Shown: one piece after another, positions 1-7,550 of the stretch
Numbering within the stretch: position 1 is the stretch's first letter
How the letters are laid out: each line of letters starts with the position of its first letter
DNA from: Butyrivibrio sp. UBA3740
GTDB taxonomy: Bacteria > Bacillota > Clostridia > Lachnospirales > Lachnospiraceae
Assembly: GCA_002372465.1 (NCBI GenBank)
Contig: DFGW01000138.1
Location: 1 to 34,024 of the forward strand
DNA length: 34,024 nucleotides
Reading direction: 5' to 3'
The notes under the pieces: generated by a model
Told to the model about the DNA's origin: nothing
What the model saw: the letters and a program-made list of their open reading frames with translations, nothing else
Databases searched by the model: none
Program-made: the position numbers and the translations under genes

Positions 1-572
1 TAAGTAAAGTTGTTACCTACTGTCTGGATAGCTGTCTTGTTAGCACCAAGCTGCTCAATCCATGGAAGTGCCCAGATGTGTCCCTCTGAATCAGTACACA
101 TTGTGCGGTACTCCGGATATTTATCAAATACTGCCTTAAGGTTAGGCATGTTGTTGTCAATGTAGTCCTCAACAGGAATGATTACACCCTGGTCAGCATA
201 TCTGATAAGATCTGAATTGCTGAATCCTGCATTGAATACGAAATCTGTAAGAGTATTCTTGTTAGCCATGTTCAGCTGGATCTTGTCTCCCCACTGATCA
301 CTTGAAATGGCTGTCCACTCTACATGTACATTTGTAGCTTCCTCAAGTCTCTTGAAGATTGTTCTGTTGTTGGGTTCTGATTCTGTACCGGATGGATAAT
401 TGGTTGTTCCGGTGATAGTAACCTTTTCCTGCAGAGGGAAGCTCAGATCATCTGTAGAAACAGATGCTGTGCTGCTACTTCCTGCAGACGCATTCCCACA
501 CCCCATGAGCGCTCCTGCTGACATTGCCAGGGCAAGCGCTGTTGCCATTAACTTCTTTGTTGTCTTTTTCAT
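1..572 (-). CDS. Extracellular sugar-binding lipoprotein, LplA/YtcQ type (partial)
   Basis: Solute-binding component of a carbohydrate ABC importer; it should sit on the outer face of the membrane, lipid-anchored, and deliver an oligosaccharide to the two permeases encoded upstream. About 190 residues are visible and the C-terminal part lies beyond the left edge. The start is an ATG at 572 preceded by a GAGAGGAAA-type ribosome binding site. The product begins MKKTTKKLMATALALAMSA and has a lipobox ending ALMGC, followed by a Gly/Ser/Ala/Thr-rich linker and then a domain typical of LplA-type family 1 binding proteins (KRLEEATNVHVEWT, later YRTMCTDSEGHIWALPW). It lies 15 bp after the YtcP-like permease stop and is the third gene of the operon. 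The exact ligand cannot be read from sequence; relatives are often annotated as aldouronate-binding, which is only a hint here. Confidence 0.88.
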   Translation of the reverse strand, partial: MKKTTKKLMATALALAMSAGALMGCGNASAGSSSTASVSTDDLSFPLQEKVTITGTTNYPSGTESEPNNRTIFKRLEEATNVHVEWTAISSDQWGDKIQLNMANKNTLTDFVFNAGFSNSDLIRYADQGVIIPVEDYIDNNMPNLKAVFDKYPEYRTMCTDSEGHIWALPWIEQLGANKTAIQTVGNNFT

Positions 573-587
573 TTTCCTCTCCTTTTC

Positions 588-1502
588 TTAACCTTTTACA
601 GATCCAACCATAATTCCGGAATCAAAGTATTTCTGGAAGAATGGATACATCACTATTAACGGTAAACTCGAAATGATAATAGTTGCATATTTCAAAAGTT
701 CAGCAAGCTGTGCCCTCTGGGCGGTACTCTGCATGTCAGCGATCATGCCCGGATCAGGCTCATTCTGAATAAGAATGGCTCTCAGTACCAGCTGAAGTGG
801 CTGTTTATATGCTGAATTCAGGTAGATCATTGCATCAAAATAGCTGTTCCACATTCCTACAAACTGCCAGAGCACCAGAACTGCAATAAGTGGTGTACAT
901 ACGGGAAGCAAAATCCTGAAGAAGAAAACAAGCTCATTTGCTCCGTCAACATCAGCAGCTTCTCTCAGCTCATTAGGAATTCCCTTGTAATAGGTCCTGG
1001 CAATGATCATGTTCCAAACGCTGAAGGCATTTGGAAGAATTACTGCCCACATGCTGTCCAGAAGTCCCATGTTACTGATAAGAAGGTATGTAGGGATAAG
1101 ACCGCCACCGAAGAACATGGTTATGATGAAGATGGTGTTGAATATCTTTTTTCCCTTGAAATCATCCCTGGACATGGGATATGCACACAATAGTGTGATA
1201 AATACTGACAATCCGCTAAATAAAACCGAGTAAAGAACGGCATTTCCAAAGCCGATCCATATCTGGGAGTTTGTCATAACTCTTTCATAAGCTGTAAGAG
1301 TCCATTTGCTGAAGTCAAAAACAATTCCCTTATTCTGCAGTGTTATCGGATCCATAAACGAAGCAACAATGATGTAAACAACCGGTCCGATTATCGCTGC
1401 CACAAACAAACCAAGAAGCACATACCCGGTCAGGAGGAAAATCTTATCCCCCACGGAGGCTCTTGCAAATTCACTTTTCTTAAAAGTTAGTGCCTTTTCC
1501 AT
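588..1502 (-). CDS. Carbohydrate ABC transporter permease, YtcP-like
   Basis: Inner-membrane permease of the MalG-like type, 304 residues with about six membrane segments. The EAA loop is visible around residues 180-205 (NELREAADVDGANELVFFFRILLP), which contacts the ATPase. The sequence fits the YtcP subgroup that partners an LplB-like permease and an LplA-like lipoprotein. The stop is 15 bp before the binding-protein start and the start is 12 bp after the upstream permease stop, so the three are probably co-transcribed. No ATP-binding subunit is encoded here; such systems commonly share a chromosomally distant MsmK-type ATPase, an inference from the family. The start is supported by a GGGGGGAGCG-type site just upstream. 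Confidence 0.93.
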   Translation of the reverse strand: MEKALTFKKSEFARASVGDKIFLLTGYVLLGLFVAAIIGPVVYIIVASFMDPITLQNKGIVFDFSKWTLTAYERVMTNSQIWIGFGNAVLYSVLFSGLSVFITLLCAYPMSRDDFKGKKIFNTIFIITMFFGGGLIPTYLLISNMGLLDSMWAVILPNAFSVWNMIIARTYYKGIPNELREAADVDGANELVFFFRILLPVCTPLIAVLVLWQFVGMWNSYFDAMIYLNSAYKQPLQLVLRAILIQNEPDPGMIADMQSTAQRAQLAELLKYATIIISSLPLIVMYPFFQKYFDSGIMVGSVKG

Positions 1503-1514
1503 TTCGCTCCCCCC

Positions 1515-2435
1515 TTATAATCCCTGACCGTCGTTAAGCTTTTCTACGACCTTGTTTACTGCGATCAGCAGAATTACGTTGATGATAGTATTAAAAAGTC
1601 CAACCGCAGTGGAGTAACTGTAGTCACCATTCAGAAGACCTTTTTTATAAACGTAGGTAGCAATGATCTCTGATGATGCCAGGTTCATATCTGACTGAAG
1701 TGCATAAGCCTTTTCAAAGCCAATGCTCATGATGTTTCCTGCCTGAAGGATGAACTGAATAACAACCATATCCTTGATGGCGGGCCATTCAACTGCCTTT
1801 ATCTGTTGCCAGATGTTTGCTCCATCGATCTGGGCAGCCTCCTTCAGCTCTTTACTTGCATTGGAAAGTGCTGCAGTATACATGATGGATGCCCACCCGG
1901 CTCCCTGCCAGATACCGCTTATGATGTAGATCGGTCTGAAGGCTTCCGGAATAGTAAGGAAATTTATGCTTGTTCCAAGGAGCAAATTTAAAGGTCCTGT
2001 AACTGAAAGCAGAATTCTTACCATACCACAAAGAACTATTACTGATATGAAGTTAGGCATATAAAGAACCAGCTGTATCTTCTGCTTTATCTTGCTGCTT
2101 GCGATTCTGTTGAGAAGAAGTGCCAGGATTATTGGCATCGGGAATCCCCACAGCAGTCCGTACACACTAAGTTTTAATGTGTTCGCCAGATACTGAAGAA
2201 AGTCCGGCGATGACAAGAACTGTTTGAAGTACTTAAGTCCTACCCACTCACTTCCAAGTATTCCCTTGAATGGGTTGTACTTCTGGAATGCGATCAGGAT
2301 TCCTCCCATGGGAAGGTACTTAAATATTATGGTAAGGATAAGTGCCGGCCCTAAAAAGAACACATACAGCTGCCAGTGCTGCTTGATATATATAAGCGTG
2401 TTATGAAGCCTGTTATCCTTTGCTTTAGCATTCAT
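1515..2435 (-). CDS. Carbohydrate ABC transporter permease, LplB-like
   Basis: MalF-like permease, first gene of the uptake operon, 306 residues from the ATG at 2435. That ATG is preceded by GGAGGAG at a 5-base spacing. A longer frame opens at 2513, but its extra 26 codons read through one of the two operator-like repeats and have no ribosome binding site, so I reject the longer start. The product has about six membrane segments beginning with LYVFFLGPALILTIIF. The EAA-type loop (SNASKELKEAAQIDGANIWQ) lies in the second half. Transcription probably starts from TTGACA (2508-2513) with TACATT (2485-2490), and is likely controlled by the divergent LacI-family protein. Confidence 0.92.
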   Translation of the reverse strand: MNAKAKDNRLHNTLIYIKQHWQLYVFFLGPALILTIIFKYLPMGGILIAFQKYNPFKGILGSEWVGLKYFKQFLSSPDFLQYLANTLKLSVYGLLWGFPMPIILALLLNRIASSKIKQKIQLVLYMPNFISVIVLCGMVRILLSVTGPLNLLLGTSINFLTIPEAFRPIYIISGIWQGAGWASIMYTAALSNASKELKEAAQIDGANIWQQIKAVEWPAIKDMVVIQFILQAGNIMSIGFEKAYALQSDMNLASSEIIATYVYKKGLLNGDYSYSTAVGLFNTIINVILLIAVNKVVEKLNDGQGL

Positions 2436-2450
2436 ATTAGCTCCTCCGTG

Positions 2451-2469
2451 TTTTACATTTGTAACATTT
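2451..2469. promoter_or_regulatory. Operator-like repeat, copy 1
   Basis: Nineteen bases TTTTACATTTGTAACATTT, with a core inverted repeat TTACA-TT-TGTAA at 2453-2464. It lies just downstream of the candidate start of transcription of the permease operon. An identical copy lies at 2521-2539, exactly 70 bp away. The likely ligand is the divergent LacI-family regulator; this is inference from location and symmetry. Confidence 0.6.
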
Positions 2470-2484
2470 CCTTTGCGTATGTAA

Positions 2485-2513
2485 AATGTAACACATATAT
2501 AATCCTGTGTCAA
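2485..2513 (-). promoter_or_regulatory. Candidate sigma-70 promoter of the sugar uptake operon
   Basis: On the minus strand TTGACA (2513-2508), a 17-bp spacer, then TACATT (2490-2485). The -35 is perfect and the -10 matches 4 of 6. It is flanked by the two 19-bp operator-like repeats. Confidence 0.5.
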
Positions 2514-2520
2514 TATAAAT

Positions 2521-2539
2521 TTTTACATTTGTAACATTT
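2521..2539. promoter_or_regulatory. Operator-like repeat, copy 2
   Basis: Exact 19-base copy of the element at 2451-2469, with core TTACA-TT-TGTAA at 2523-2534. It sits upstream of the -35 boxes of both divergent promoters. The 70-bp spacing keeps both copies on about the same DNA face, which would suit looping by a LacI-type tetramer or cooperative binding of dimers. Confidence 0.6.
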
Positions 2540-2549
2540 TAATTTACGT

Positions 2550-2578
2550 TTGACACCTTAACTTTTACATTTTATAAT
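2550..2578 (+). promoter_or_regulatory. Perfect consensus sigma-70 promoter of the LacI-family regulator
   Basis: TTGACA at 2550-2555, exactly 17 bp, then TATAAT at 2573-2578. Both hexamers match consensus completely. The regulator start codon is about 60 bp downstream. Confidence 0.8.
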
Positions 2579-2638
2579 GAACATAGTGCAAACGTAACAC
2601 TTATGCACGAACATTTACTTATATAATGGAGATCAGAA

Positions 2639-3691
2639 ATGGCCAATAAAGTTACTCTTCAGGATATAGCAGACGCTCTGGGAGTATCCAGAAATACAGT
2701 ATCCAAAGCAATGAATAATACCGGTGTACTTGCCGAATCAACCAGGCAGAAGGTTTTGGAAAAGGCACTGGAGATGGGATATAAACAATTCTCATATGCC
2801 AATTCCATCGCAGATATCAAGAATCCTTCCTTTAAAAGAAATAAAGCCACAGGTGAAATAGCTCTTTTCACCGGAAGCTTTCTAAATAATTCCCATTTTG
2901 CTTCTACCATGCTTGACAAGTTCCAGCACGAGATTTCCCTTTTGGGTTACAGTCTAACAATGCACAGAGTGGACACTAACAATATAGAAAACCTTAGTCT
3001 TCCCCTCTCCTACAGGCCTGATAACACAAAAGCCATCGTATGTATAGAAATGTTTAACCAGCCTTACTGTGAGATGATCTGTAATCTGGGACTTCCTGTT
3101 CTTATGATAGATGCCCCGGTTGCCAGTTACTGGATGCCACTTAACGCCGACATTCTTCTGATGGATAACTTTTCCAGCATATACAGCGTAGTAAACACCA
3201 TGAGCAAAAAAGGCATTACCAAGATAGGCTTTGTAGGACAGGTTACCCACTGCCGTTCCTTCTATGAGCGTTTTATGGCCTTCAGAGAAGCCATGTATAT
3301 CAACAATCTTAAGTTTGAAGACAAATACTGCCTTTCTGAGGTTCATCCCCACGATGCAGACTACAAGGAATATTTATATAAAGCGTTGGAGAAAATGGAA
3401 GATCTTCCTGAAATGTTCATCTGTGCAAATGACTTTGTAGCAATAGATCTTTTGTACGGACTCAGGAAGCTTGGAGTAGAATGCCCCAAAGATATAAAAC
3501 TTTTTGGCTTTGACGATTCACCGGAATCAAAAATAATGACTCCATCCCTTTCGACCAGCCATATCCACAGCCAGATAATCGGATATTCCGCTGCTAATAT
3601 GGTCATATCACGAATAGATCAGCCTGATCTGAACTATCGCATCACTTATACAGAGACCGATCTTCTTTACAGGGAGTCAACCAATATCTAA
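2639..3691 (+). CDS. LacI-family transcriptional regulator
   Basis: DNA-binding regulator of 350 residues, the usual LacI/GalR length. The N-terminal helix-turn-helix is plain at residues 5-24 (VTLQDIADALGVSRNTVSKA), followed by the hinge helix region. Residues from about 70 on form the periplasmic-binding-protein-like effector domain, including ICANDFVAIDLLYGLRKLG and LFGFDDSPES near the dimer interface. It is transcribed divergently from the sugar uptake operon from a perfect consensus promoter, and two repeated palindromic sites lie between the genes, so it most likely controls that transporter in response to its sugar. GGAG precedes the ATG. Effector unknown. Confidence 0.92.
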   Translation: MANKVTLQDIADALGVSRNTVSKAMNNTGVLAESTRQKVLEKALEMGYKQFSYANSIADIKNPSFKRNKATGEIALFTGSFLNNSHFASTMLDKFQHEISLLGYSLTMHRVDTNNIENLSLPLSYRPDNTKAIVCIEMFNQPYCEMICNLGLPVLMIDAPVASYWMPLNADILLMDNFSSIYSVVNTMSKKGITKIGFVGQVTHCRSFYERFMAFREAMYINNLKFEDKYCLSEVHPHDADYKEYLYKALEKMEDLPEMFICANDFVAIDLLYGLRKLGVECPKDIKLFGFDDSPESKIMTPSLSTSHIHSQIIGYSAANMVISRIDQPDLNYRITYTETDLLYRESTNI

Positions 3692-3730
3692 AAAAGTGCC
3701 GGTACTTTACAATCGTACCGGCACTTTTAT
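3692..3730. terminator. Bidirectional Rho-independent terminator
   Basis: Perfect 14-bp stem AAAAGTGCCGGTAC (3692-3705) / GTACCGGCACTTTT (3715-3728) with a 9-base loop. It starts at the stop of the LacI-type gene and lies 16 bp from the stop of the convergent cyclase gene, so it can serve both. Confidence 0.92.
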
Positions 3731-3746
3731 AATTTTCACTGGTCTT

Positions 3747-5246
3747 TTATGACATCCTTCGGTCAATACCGCTCTTTTCATAATATCTGGCTTTTGCCGC
3801 ATACATCTCTTTGTCGGCTTTCTTTTCCAGTTCATCGATAGTCAGGCTCTCATCATCGACATGGGAGGCAAATCCTATGGAAATGGACAGATTCTCCACG
3901 TACCTGCCGTGCCATCTCTCCACCCTTTCTTCAATGCTTCTGCATATACTCTCAGGATCATCTGTGTGGAGTATTGCAGCAAATTCATCTCCGCCAGTTC
4001 GGTAAACTTTTCCTTTTTCACCAATTCCAAGCAAGAGACAGTCAGCTGCGCCCTTTATAAGCTCATCGCCACCTGCATGTCCCTTAGTGTCATTGACTCT
4101 TTTTAGGCCGTTAACATCAGCAGAAAGCATGACAAAGTCCTTGGACAAGCCCTGTTCTCTGAACACCGCAAGATCTTCTTCATAGCTGCGGCGGTTAAAC
4201 AGCCTGGTCAGCTCATCTGTCATAGCAATTCTGTAAAGCTGCTCCTCACGTCTTCTCTCGCTGTCAACGGTTCGGGTTGTAAACACAACCCTCTTAGGAA
4301 TGCCGTCTTCATCCAGATCCACCGGAATATACTGGGCACGGAACCATCCATCAACAATATCAATGAAATCATTACTGATCAGCTTTTTTCCAACCAGTCT
4401 GGACCTTACGGTGGTAATATCCGTATATTCTATGAAACTTTCCAGCTGATCGGGCATTATGCTCTTTCGCATGGTCTGAGTCATCATGGTATGAGTCTGT
4501 GTTTCCCGGTCAATTCCTCGTTTTCTCTGATTCTTATCCCTTATTGACATCTCGGTATAATCAGTAAAATCAATAAGGTTTACTCTGTCATAAATATCCG
4601 CGATGGACTGAAGGATATCCACTTTATCTTTTATCTCGGAATCCTTGGCCTTCTGTAACTCTATAGTAGCTTTAGAAGACTTTAAAAGCCCGTGATATCG
4701 CACTGACATTCCAATGGCGCTCACGACAGACAGGAGAAAATAGTTCATTATATATATCCCTGTTGCTCCATCCACCCTATATAACATGGTATATAGCGCC
4801 ATGTATGTTATCAGGGTAATGATGGTACTAAACCAGGGTTTTAGAGCAATGAAGCATACCAGCATGATCTCAACAGCATAAAAGGTCAGTATCTGTTCTC
4901 CGGCCTCATAGCGGCGCTGCGAGCTCCACATTGCCCAGAAGGCCATGACCAGATAGTAGCTGGTGTTCAGTATCACTACATGCATATGCCTTGTTGCTTC
5001 GTCTCTGAGGATTTTTTTTGCTGAAAAAAAAGCCAAAATACATATAATTATGCAAAAAAGCACGCTGAAAAAGCTGCGCAATTCCTCTCTTCCAAAGGTT
5101 TTCCTGGTAAGCACAAAAAGGATCAGTGTCAGCGATTCAAAAAACGTTACAATAAGTGAGATAGTCTCTACACTCTTGGTACTGGTCCTATCCATCCTCT
5201 GTTGAACTTCTTTATCAATCTCCGGAAAGAAATAATCTTTAATCAT
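3747..5246 (-). CDS. Membrane-bound diguanylate cyclase (PAS-like plus GGDEF)
   Basis: Makes c-di-GMP from two GTP. About 499 residues from the ATG at 5246; a GTG two codons upstream (5252) is also possible, but AAAGG is better spaced for the ATG. Residues about 25-195 form five to six membrane segments, then a coiled-coil-like stretch and a PAS-like region ending FTTRTVDSERRREEQL, which feeds into the GGDEF domain (DELTRLFNRRSYEED onward). The active-site motif is intact (RTGGDEFAA, about residue 418). I see no RxxD inhibitory site five residues before it, so product inhibition may be absent. The membrane part may be the sensor. It is a single gene convergent with the LacI-type gene. Confidence 0.93.
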   Translation of the reverse strand: MIKDYFFPEIDKEVQQRMDRTSTKSVETISLIVTFFESLTLILFVLTRKTFGREELRSFFSVLFCIIICILAFFSAKKILRDEATRHMHVVILNTSYYLVMAFWAMWSSQRRYEAGEQILTFYAVEIMLVCFIALKPWFSTIITLITYMALYTMLYRVDGATGIYIMNYFLLSVVSAIGMSVRYHGLLKSSKATIELQKAKDSEIKDKVDILQSIADIYDRVNLIDFTDYTEMSIRDKNQRKRGIDRETQTHTMMTQTMRKSIMPDQLESFIEYTDITTVRSRLVGKKLISNDFIDIVDGWFRAQYIPVDLDEDGIPKRVVFTTRTVDSERRREEQLYRIAMTDELTRLFNRRSYEEDLAVFREQGLSKDFVMLSADVNGLKRVNDTKGHAGGDELIKGAADCLLLGIGEKGKVYRTGGDEFAAILHTDDPESICRSIEERVERWHGRYVENLSISIGFASHVDDESLTIDELEKKADKEMYAAKARYYEKSGIDRRMS

Positions 5247-5297
5247 TCGCACACCTTTTCCTTACGAAACGGCAATATAATCTATAGTATAATTTTA

Positions 5298-5317
5298 CAC
5301 TTTTTTTGATAAAAGTG
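5298..5317. promoter_or_regulatory. Inverted repeat upstream of the cyclase gene
   Basis: CACTTTT (5298-5304), six bases, AAAAGTG (5311-5317): seven-base perfect arms. On the minus strand it is directly followed by AAATTATACT, a good -10 candidate for the cyclase gene, so the repeat covers the expected -35 area. Candidate operator; the binding protein is unknown. Confidence 0.35.
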
Positions 5318-5342
5318 CGATTTTTTATGTGAAAAATGTGCA

Positions 5343-5359
5343 AAATTCCGAAGGAATTT
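5343..5359 (-). terminator. Possible weak terminator after the prsW-like gene
   Basis: Perfect palindrome AAATTCC-GAA-GGAATTT. On the minus strand it is followed by TGCACATTTTT. The stem is AT-rich and the T-tract is offset, so function as a terminator of the xpt-prsW operon is only plausible. Confidence 0.35.
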
Positions 5360-5412
5360 CCTGTCCTGTATATTGATGCGAACATGATAAGAAAAAGACA
5401 ATAAAATATTTA

Positions 5413-6141
5413 TCAGGCTATCACCCGGTCCTCTTTGGCCGTTTTTCCCACAAGGAAGAAAGAAACCACAAACAAAACCAGGACAAACCCGATAAAATAT
5501 CCGCTTCCTTCATCGGTCTCCATGGTTGCTATGTAATCATAAGTCCCATGCAAAAGAGCCGGAATCACCACGGCAAGCACTCGCATAAGCTTTGATGCCG
5601 AGCTGTGTCCGCGGTAAAAGAGCCTTTTGGATATTCCGTAAAAAACTCCCATGAATACGCCAAAGCAGGCATGACCGGGAATTGCTGTCACAGCCCTTAC
5701 TACAGCTGTTCCAAAGCCGTACATCATAACATAACTGATGTTTTCCCATAAAGCGAAGCCCAGTGAAACAAAAACAGCATAGACAACACCATCAAACTGG
5801 CAGTTGAACTCCCAGCTGTTCCAGGTCTCTTTTCTCATAAGAATATACTTGGAACTCTCCTCAGCAAAGGCAACTATTCCAAAGTAAAGAATAATGTTAT
5901 AAAGTGGCGACTCCACCGGAACTGCCATATCAAGCAGAACAGAAAGCACCCTTTCCTCCACCAGCGCAAGGAGCGCGGACAATATTCCTGCGCGAACCAG
6001 ATGCCAGATCATGTAAGGACTCTCCTTTTCCAGCTTATCCGACCTATACACCTTGATCATAAGAAAAACAGCAGGAATAACAGCCGCAGCTATCAGTGTT
6101 CCATGATAAATAAGATATGGTGAGAGCAAAAAGTAAAACAT
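5413..6141 (-). CDS. PrsW-family intramembrane metalloprotease
   Basis: Multi-pass membrane protein of 242 residues from the ATG at 6141, which has AGGAGG at a 7-base spacing; a longer frame from 6192 runs into the xpt stop region and has no such site. About seven membrane segments. The family signatures are present: AFAEESSKY (residues 92-99) with the paired glutamates, LGFALWENI with Glu133, and TAIPGHACFG with His157, which are thought to form the metal site. In Bacillus, PrsW cuts the anti-sigma factor RsiW, but no anti-sigma gene is visible here, so the substrate is unknown. It follows xpt by 19 bp and is probably co-transcribed with it. Confidence 0.88.
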   Translation of the reverse strand: MFYFLLSPYLIYHGTLIAAAVIPAVFLMIKVYRSDKLEKESPYMIWHLVRAGILSALLALVEERVLSVLLDMAVPVESPLYNIILYFGIVAFAEESSKYILMRKETWNSWEFNCQFDGVVYAVFVSLGFALWENISYVMMYGFGTAVVRAVTAIPGHACFGVFMGVFYGISKRLFYRGHSSASKLMRVLAVVIPALLHGTYDYIATMETDEGSGYFIGFVLVLFVVSFFLVGKTAKEDRVIA

Positions 6142-6160
6142 ATAATAACCTCCTGTTTTT

Positions 6161-6742
6161 TCATGATCTTTCCTTAAACGTGAATTCGCCATTCTGCGTC
6201 ATGCTTTCAACCGTTGCAAGAGACAGCACGTTATAGCCCATCTTCCTTAAGTCTTCTCCTCCTGGCTGGAACCCCTTTTCTATACAGATTCCGATACCTG
6301 CTATCCCGGCCCCTGCCTGATCGCAGATTTCTATAAGCCCCTTCATGGCATTGCCTATGGCAAGGAAATCATCTATTAAAAGAACTTTATCTGTGTTTCT
6401 CAGATATTCCCTGGAAACAGTCACATCATATTCTTTCCCCTGTGTATAAGAGCTGACCCTGGAAACATAAACATCATCCCCAAGATTGAGGCTCTTGGTC
6501 TTTTTGGCAAAAATAAGCGGAACGTCAAAAAGCCTTGCCACGGAACATCCGATGGCAATACCGGAAGCCTCTATGGTGAGCACTTTGGTAATCTCACAGG
6601 CTGAAAAGTGGCTGTAGAACTCCGCAGCCATTTTGTCCATGAGTCTGACATCCACCTGATGGTTCAAAAAGCTGTCTACTTTAAGGACATTTCCCGGATA
6701 AACCCGACCTTTTTCTGCAATGAAATCTTCTAAGAGCTTCAT
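6161..6742 (-). CDS. xpt: Xanthine phosphoribosyltransferase
   Basis: Cytosolic purine salvage enzyme converting xanthine plus PRPP to XMP. The 193 residues match the usual family length. The PRPP-binding motif VLLIDDFLAIGNA is at residues 120-132, and the family features TIEASGIAIG and FAKKTKSLNLGDD are present. The start is an ATG with GGAGGAAC upstream. In many Firmicutes xpt is paired with a xanthine permease and a purine riboswitch; here it is paired instead with a prsW-like gene, and the roughly 85 bp upstream (up to the tRNA terminator) are too short for a full purine riboswitch. A TATAAT sits about 30 bp upstream of the start (near 6776-6784). Confidence 0.95.
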   Translation of the reverse strand: MKLLEDFIAEKGRVYPGNVLKVDSFLNHQVDVRLMDKMAAEFYSHFSACEITKVLTIEASGIAIGCSVARLFDVPLIFAKKTKSLNLGDDVYVSRVSSYTQGKEYDVTVSREYLRNTDKVLLIDDFLAIGNAMKGLIEICDQAGAGIAGIGICIEKGFQPGGEDLRKMGYNVLSLATVESMTQNGEFTFKERS

Positions 6743-6825
6743 GATAGTTCCTCCTTTTTGAGCTTCTATATCTATTATATAAAAAAGATTTCATAACGTC
6801 ATAACATTTCTTTTGCCAATAAAAT

Positions 6826-6849
6826 ACCCTCGCCTTGTAAGACGAGGGT
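6826..6849 (-). terminator. Terminator of the tRNA-Ala gene
   Basis: ACCCTCG (6826-6832) pairs with CGAGGGT (6843-6849); CTT/AAG inside the loop can extend the stem. On the minus strand it is followed by ATTTTATT. It lies 13 bp after the tRNA. Confidence 0.75.
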
Positions 6850-6861
6850 TAATAAGGGTCG

Positions 6862-6934
6862 TGGAGCATACGGGACTTGAACCCGTGACCCCCACACTGC
6901 CAGTGTGATGCGCTCCCAACTGCGCTAATGCCCC
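6862..6934 (-). tRNA. tRNA-Ala (anticodon GGC)
   Basis: The minus strand folds into a full 73-nt cloverleaf: acceptor GGGGCAT/ATGCTCC with one G-U pair and discriminator A, D stem GCGC/GCGC, anticodon stem TCACA/TGTGG with loop CTGGCAG, and T arm ACGGG-TTCAAGT-CCCGT. The anticodon at positions 34-36 is GGC, reading Ala GCC/GCU. The 3' CCA is not encoded (A is followed by CGA). A terminator lies just downstream. Confidence 0.97.
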
Positions 6935-7014
6935 AGCTGTTTCACACTAATATATTTAATCACATTATGGCAGATAAAACAATTATTTCAGTTTAAATAG
7001 TTGAAAGCAGTTTC

Positions 7015-7449
7015 TTAGAAAGCCTGGCGGATCTGTTCGGCCTCATAGGCACTTAAGTTTTCTACAGCGTAAATGTCGCCGTCATCTCCGATAATATACT
7101 GTTCTTTACCAACCTCACAGTATGTAAACTTTGCTCCGCCCACATCAAAACGCTGAGCGTTTACTGCTCCATCAACTGTTGTTGGAGTAACTGTATATAC
7201 ATCATAGAAGGATACTTTTCCATCGGTAATGTAAGCGATGTCCTGTTTTCCATTGTTGTAAAGGGCGATCACGATCTGCTCTCCATCGTTGTTATCTCCC
7301 CATACACCTGTAACATACTGTGACTGCTTAACACCAAAGGGATTCTCAGCTGCCAAAGCAACTAAAGCATGCGGTGAAAAAACCGTTCCCAATATAAAAA
7401 GAATAGATCCTAAAACGATTCCTGTAACTGCTGCAATAATCTTCTTCAT
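7015..7449 (-). CDS. Small secreted or membrane-anchored protein, unknown function
   Basis: 144 residues. The N-terminus MKKIIAAVTGIVLGSILFIL followed by a hydrophobic stretch to about residue 33 (VALAAENPF) looks like a signal peptide with an ALAA-E cleavage site, or a single anchor. The rest is a small beta-rich extracellular domain with several YxT/GxD stretches, ending with an acidic helix (SAYEAEQIRQAF). I do not recognise a family. The start has GAGGAG 7 bases upstream, and an extended -10 (TGATATAGT) lies near 7490-7500 on the minus strand. It stands alone between the tRNA gene and the EAL gene. Confidence 0.75.
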   Translation of the reverse strand: MKKIIAAVTGIVLGSILFILGTVFSPHALVALAAENPFGVKQSQYVTGVWGDNNDGEQIVIALYNNGKQDIAYITDGKVSFYDVYTVTPTTVDGAVNAQRFDVGGAKFTYCEVGKEQYIIGDDGDIYAVENLSAYEAEQIRQAF

Positions 7450-7550
7450 AGTAATTCTCCTCTTCTAATCTGTTAGATTTGTTTACCACAAAGAAAACTA
7501 TATCATCACATATATCACACTAATGTCACACGCTGTAGCATATTGGCATG

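Noticed and set aside
2436..2513. Longer N-terminus for the LplB-like permease
   Set aside because: The extra codons read through an operator-like repeat and the promoter region; the strong ribosome site sits before the ATG at 2435.
2954..3352. Minus-strand frame inside the LacI-type gene
   Set aside because: Shadow of a clear LacI-family gene; no ribosome site.
6743..6825. Purine riboswitch before xpt
   Set aside because: Expected in Firmicutes, but only about 85 AT-rich bases lie between xpt and the tRNA terminator, and no conserved three-helix core is visible.
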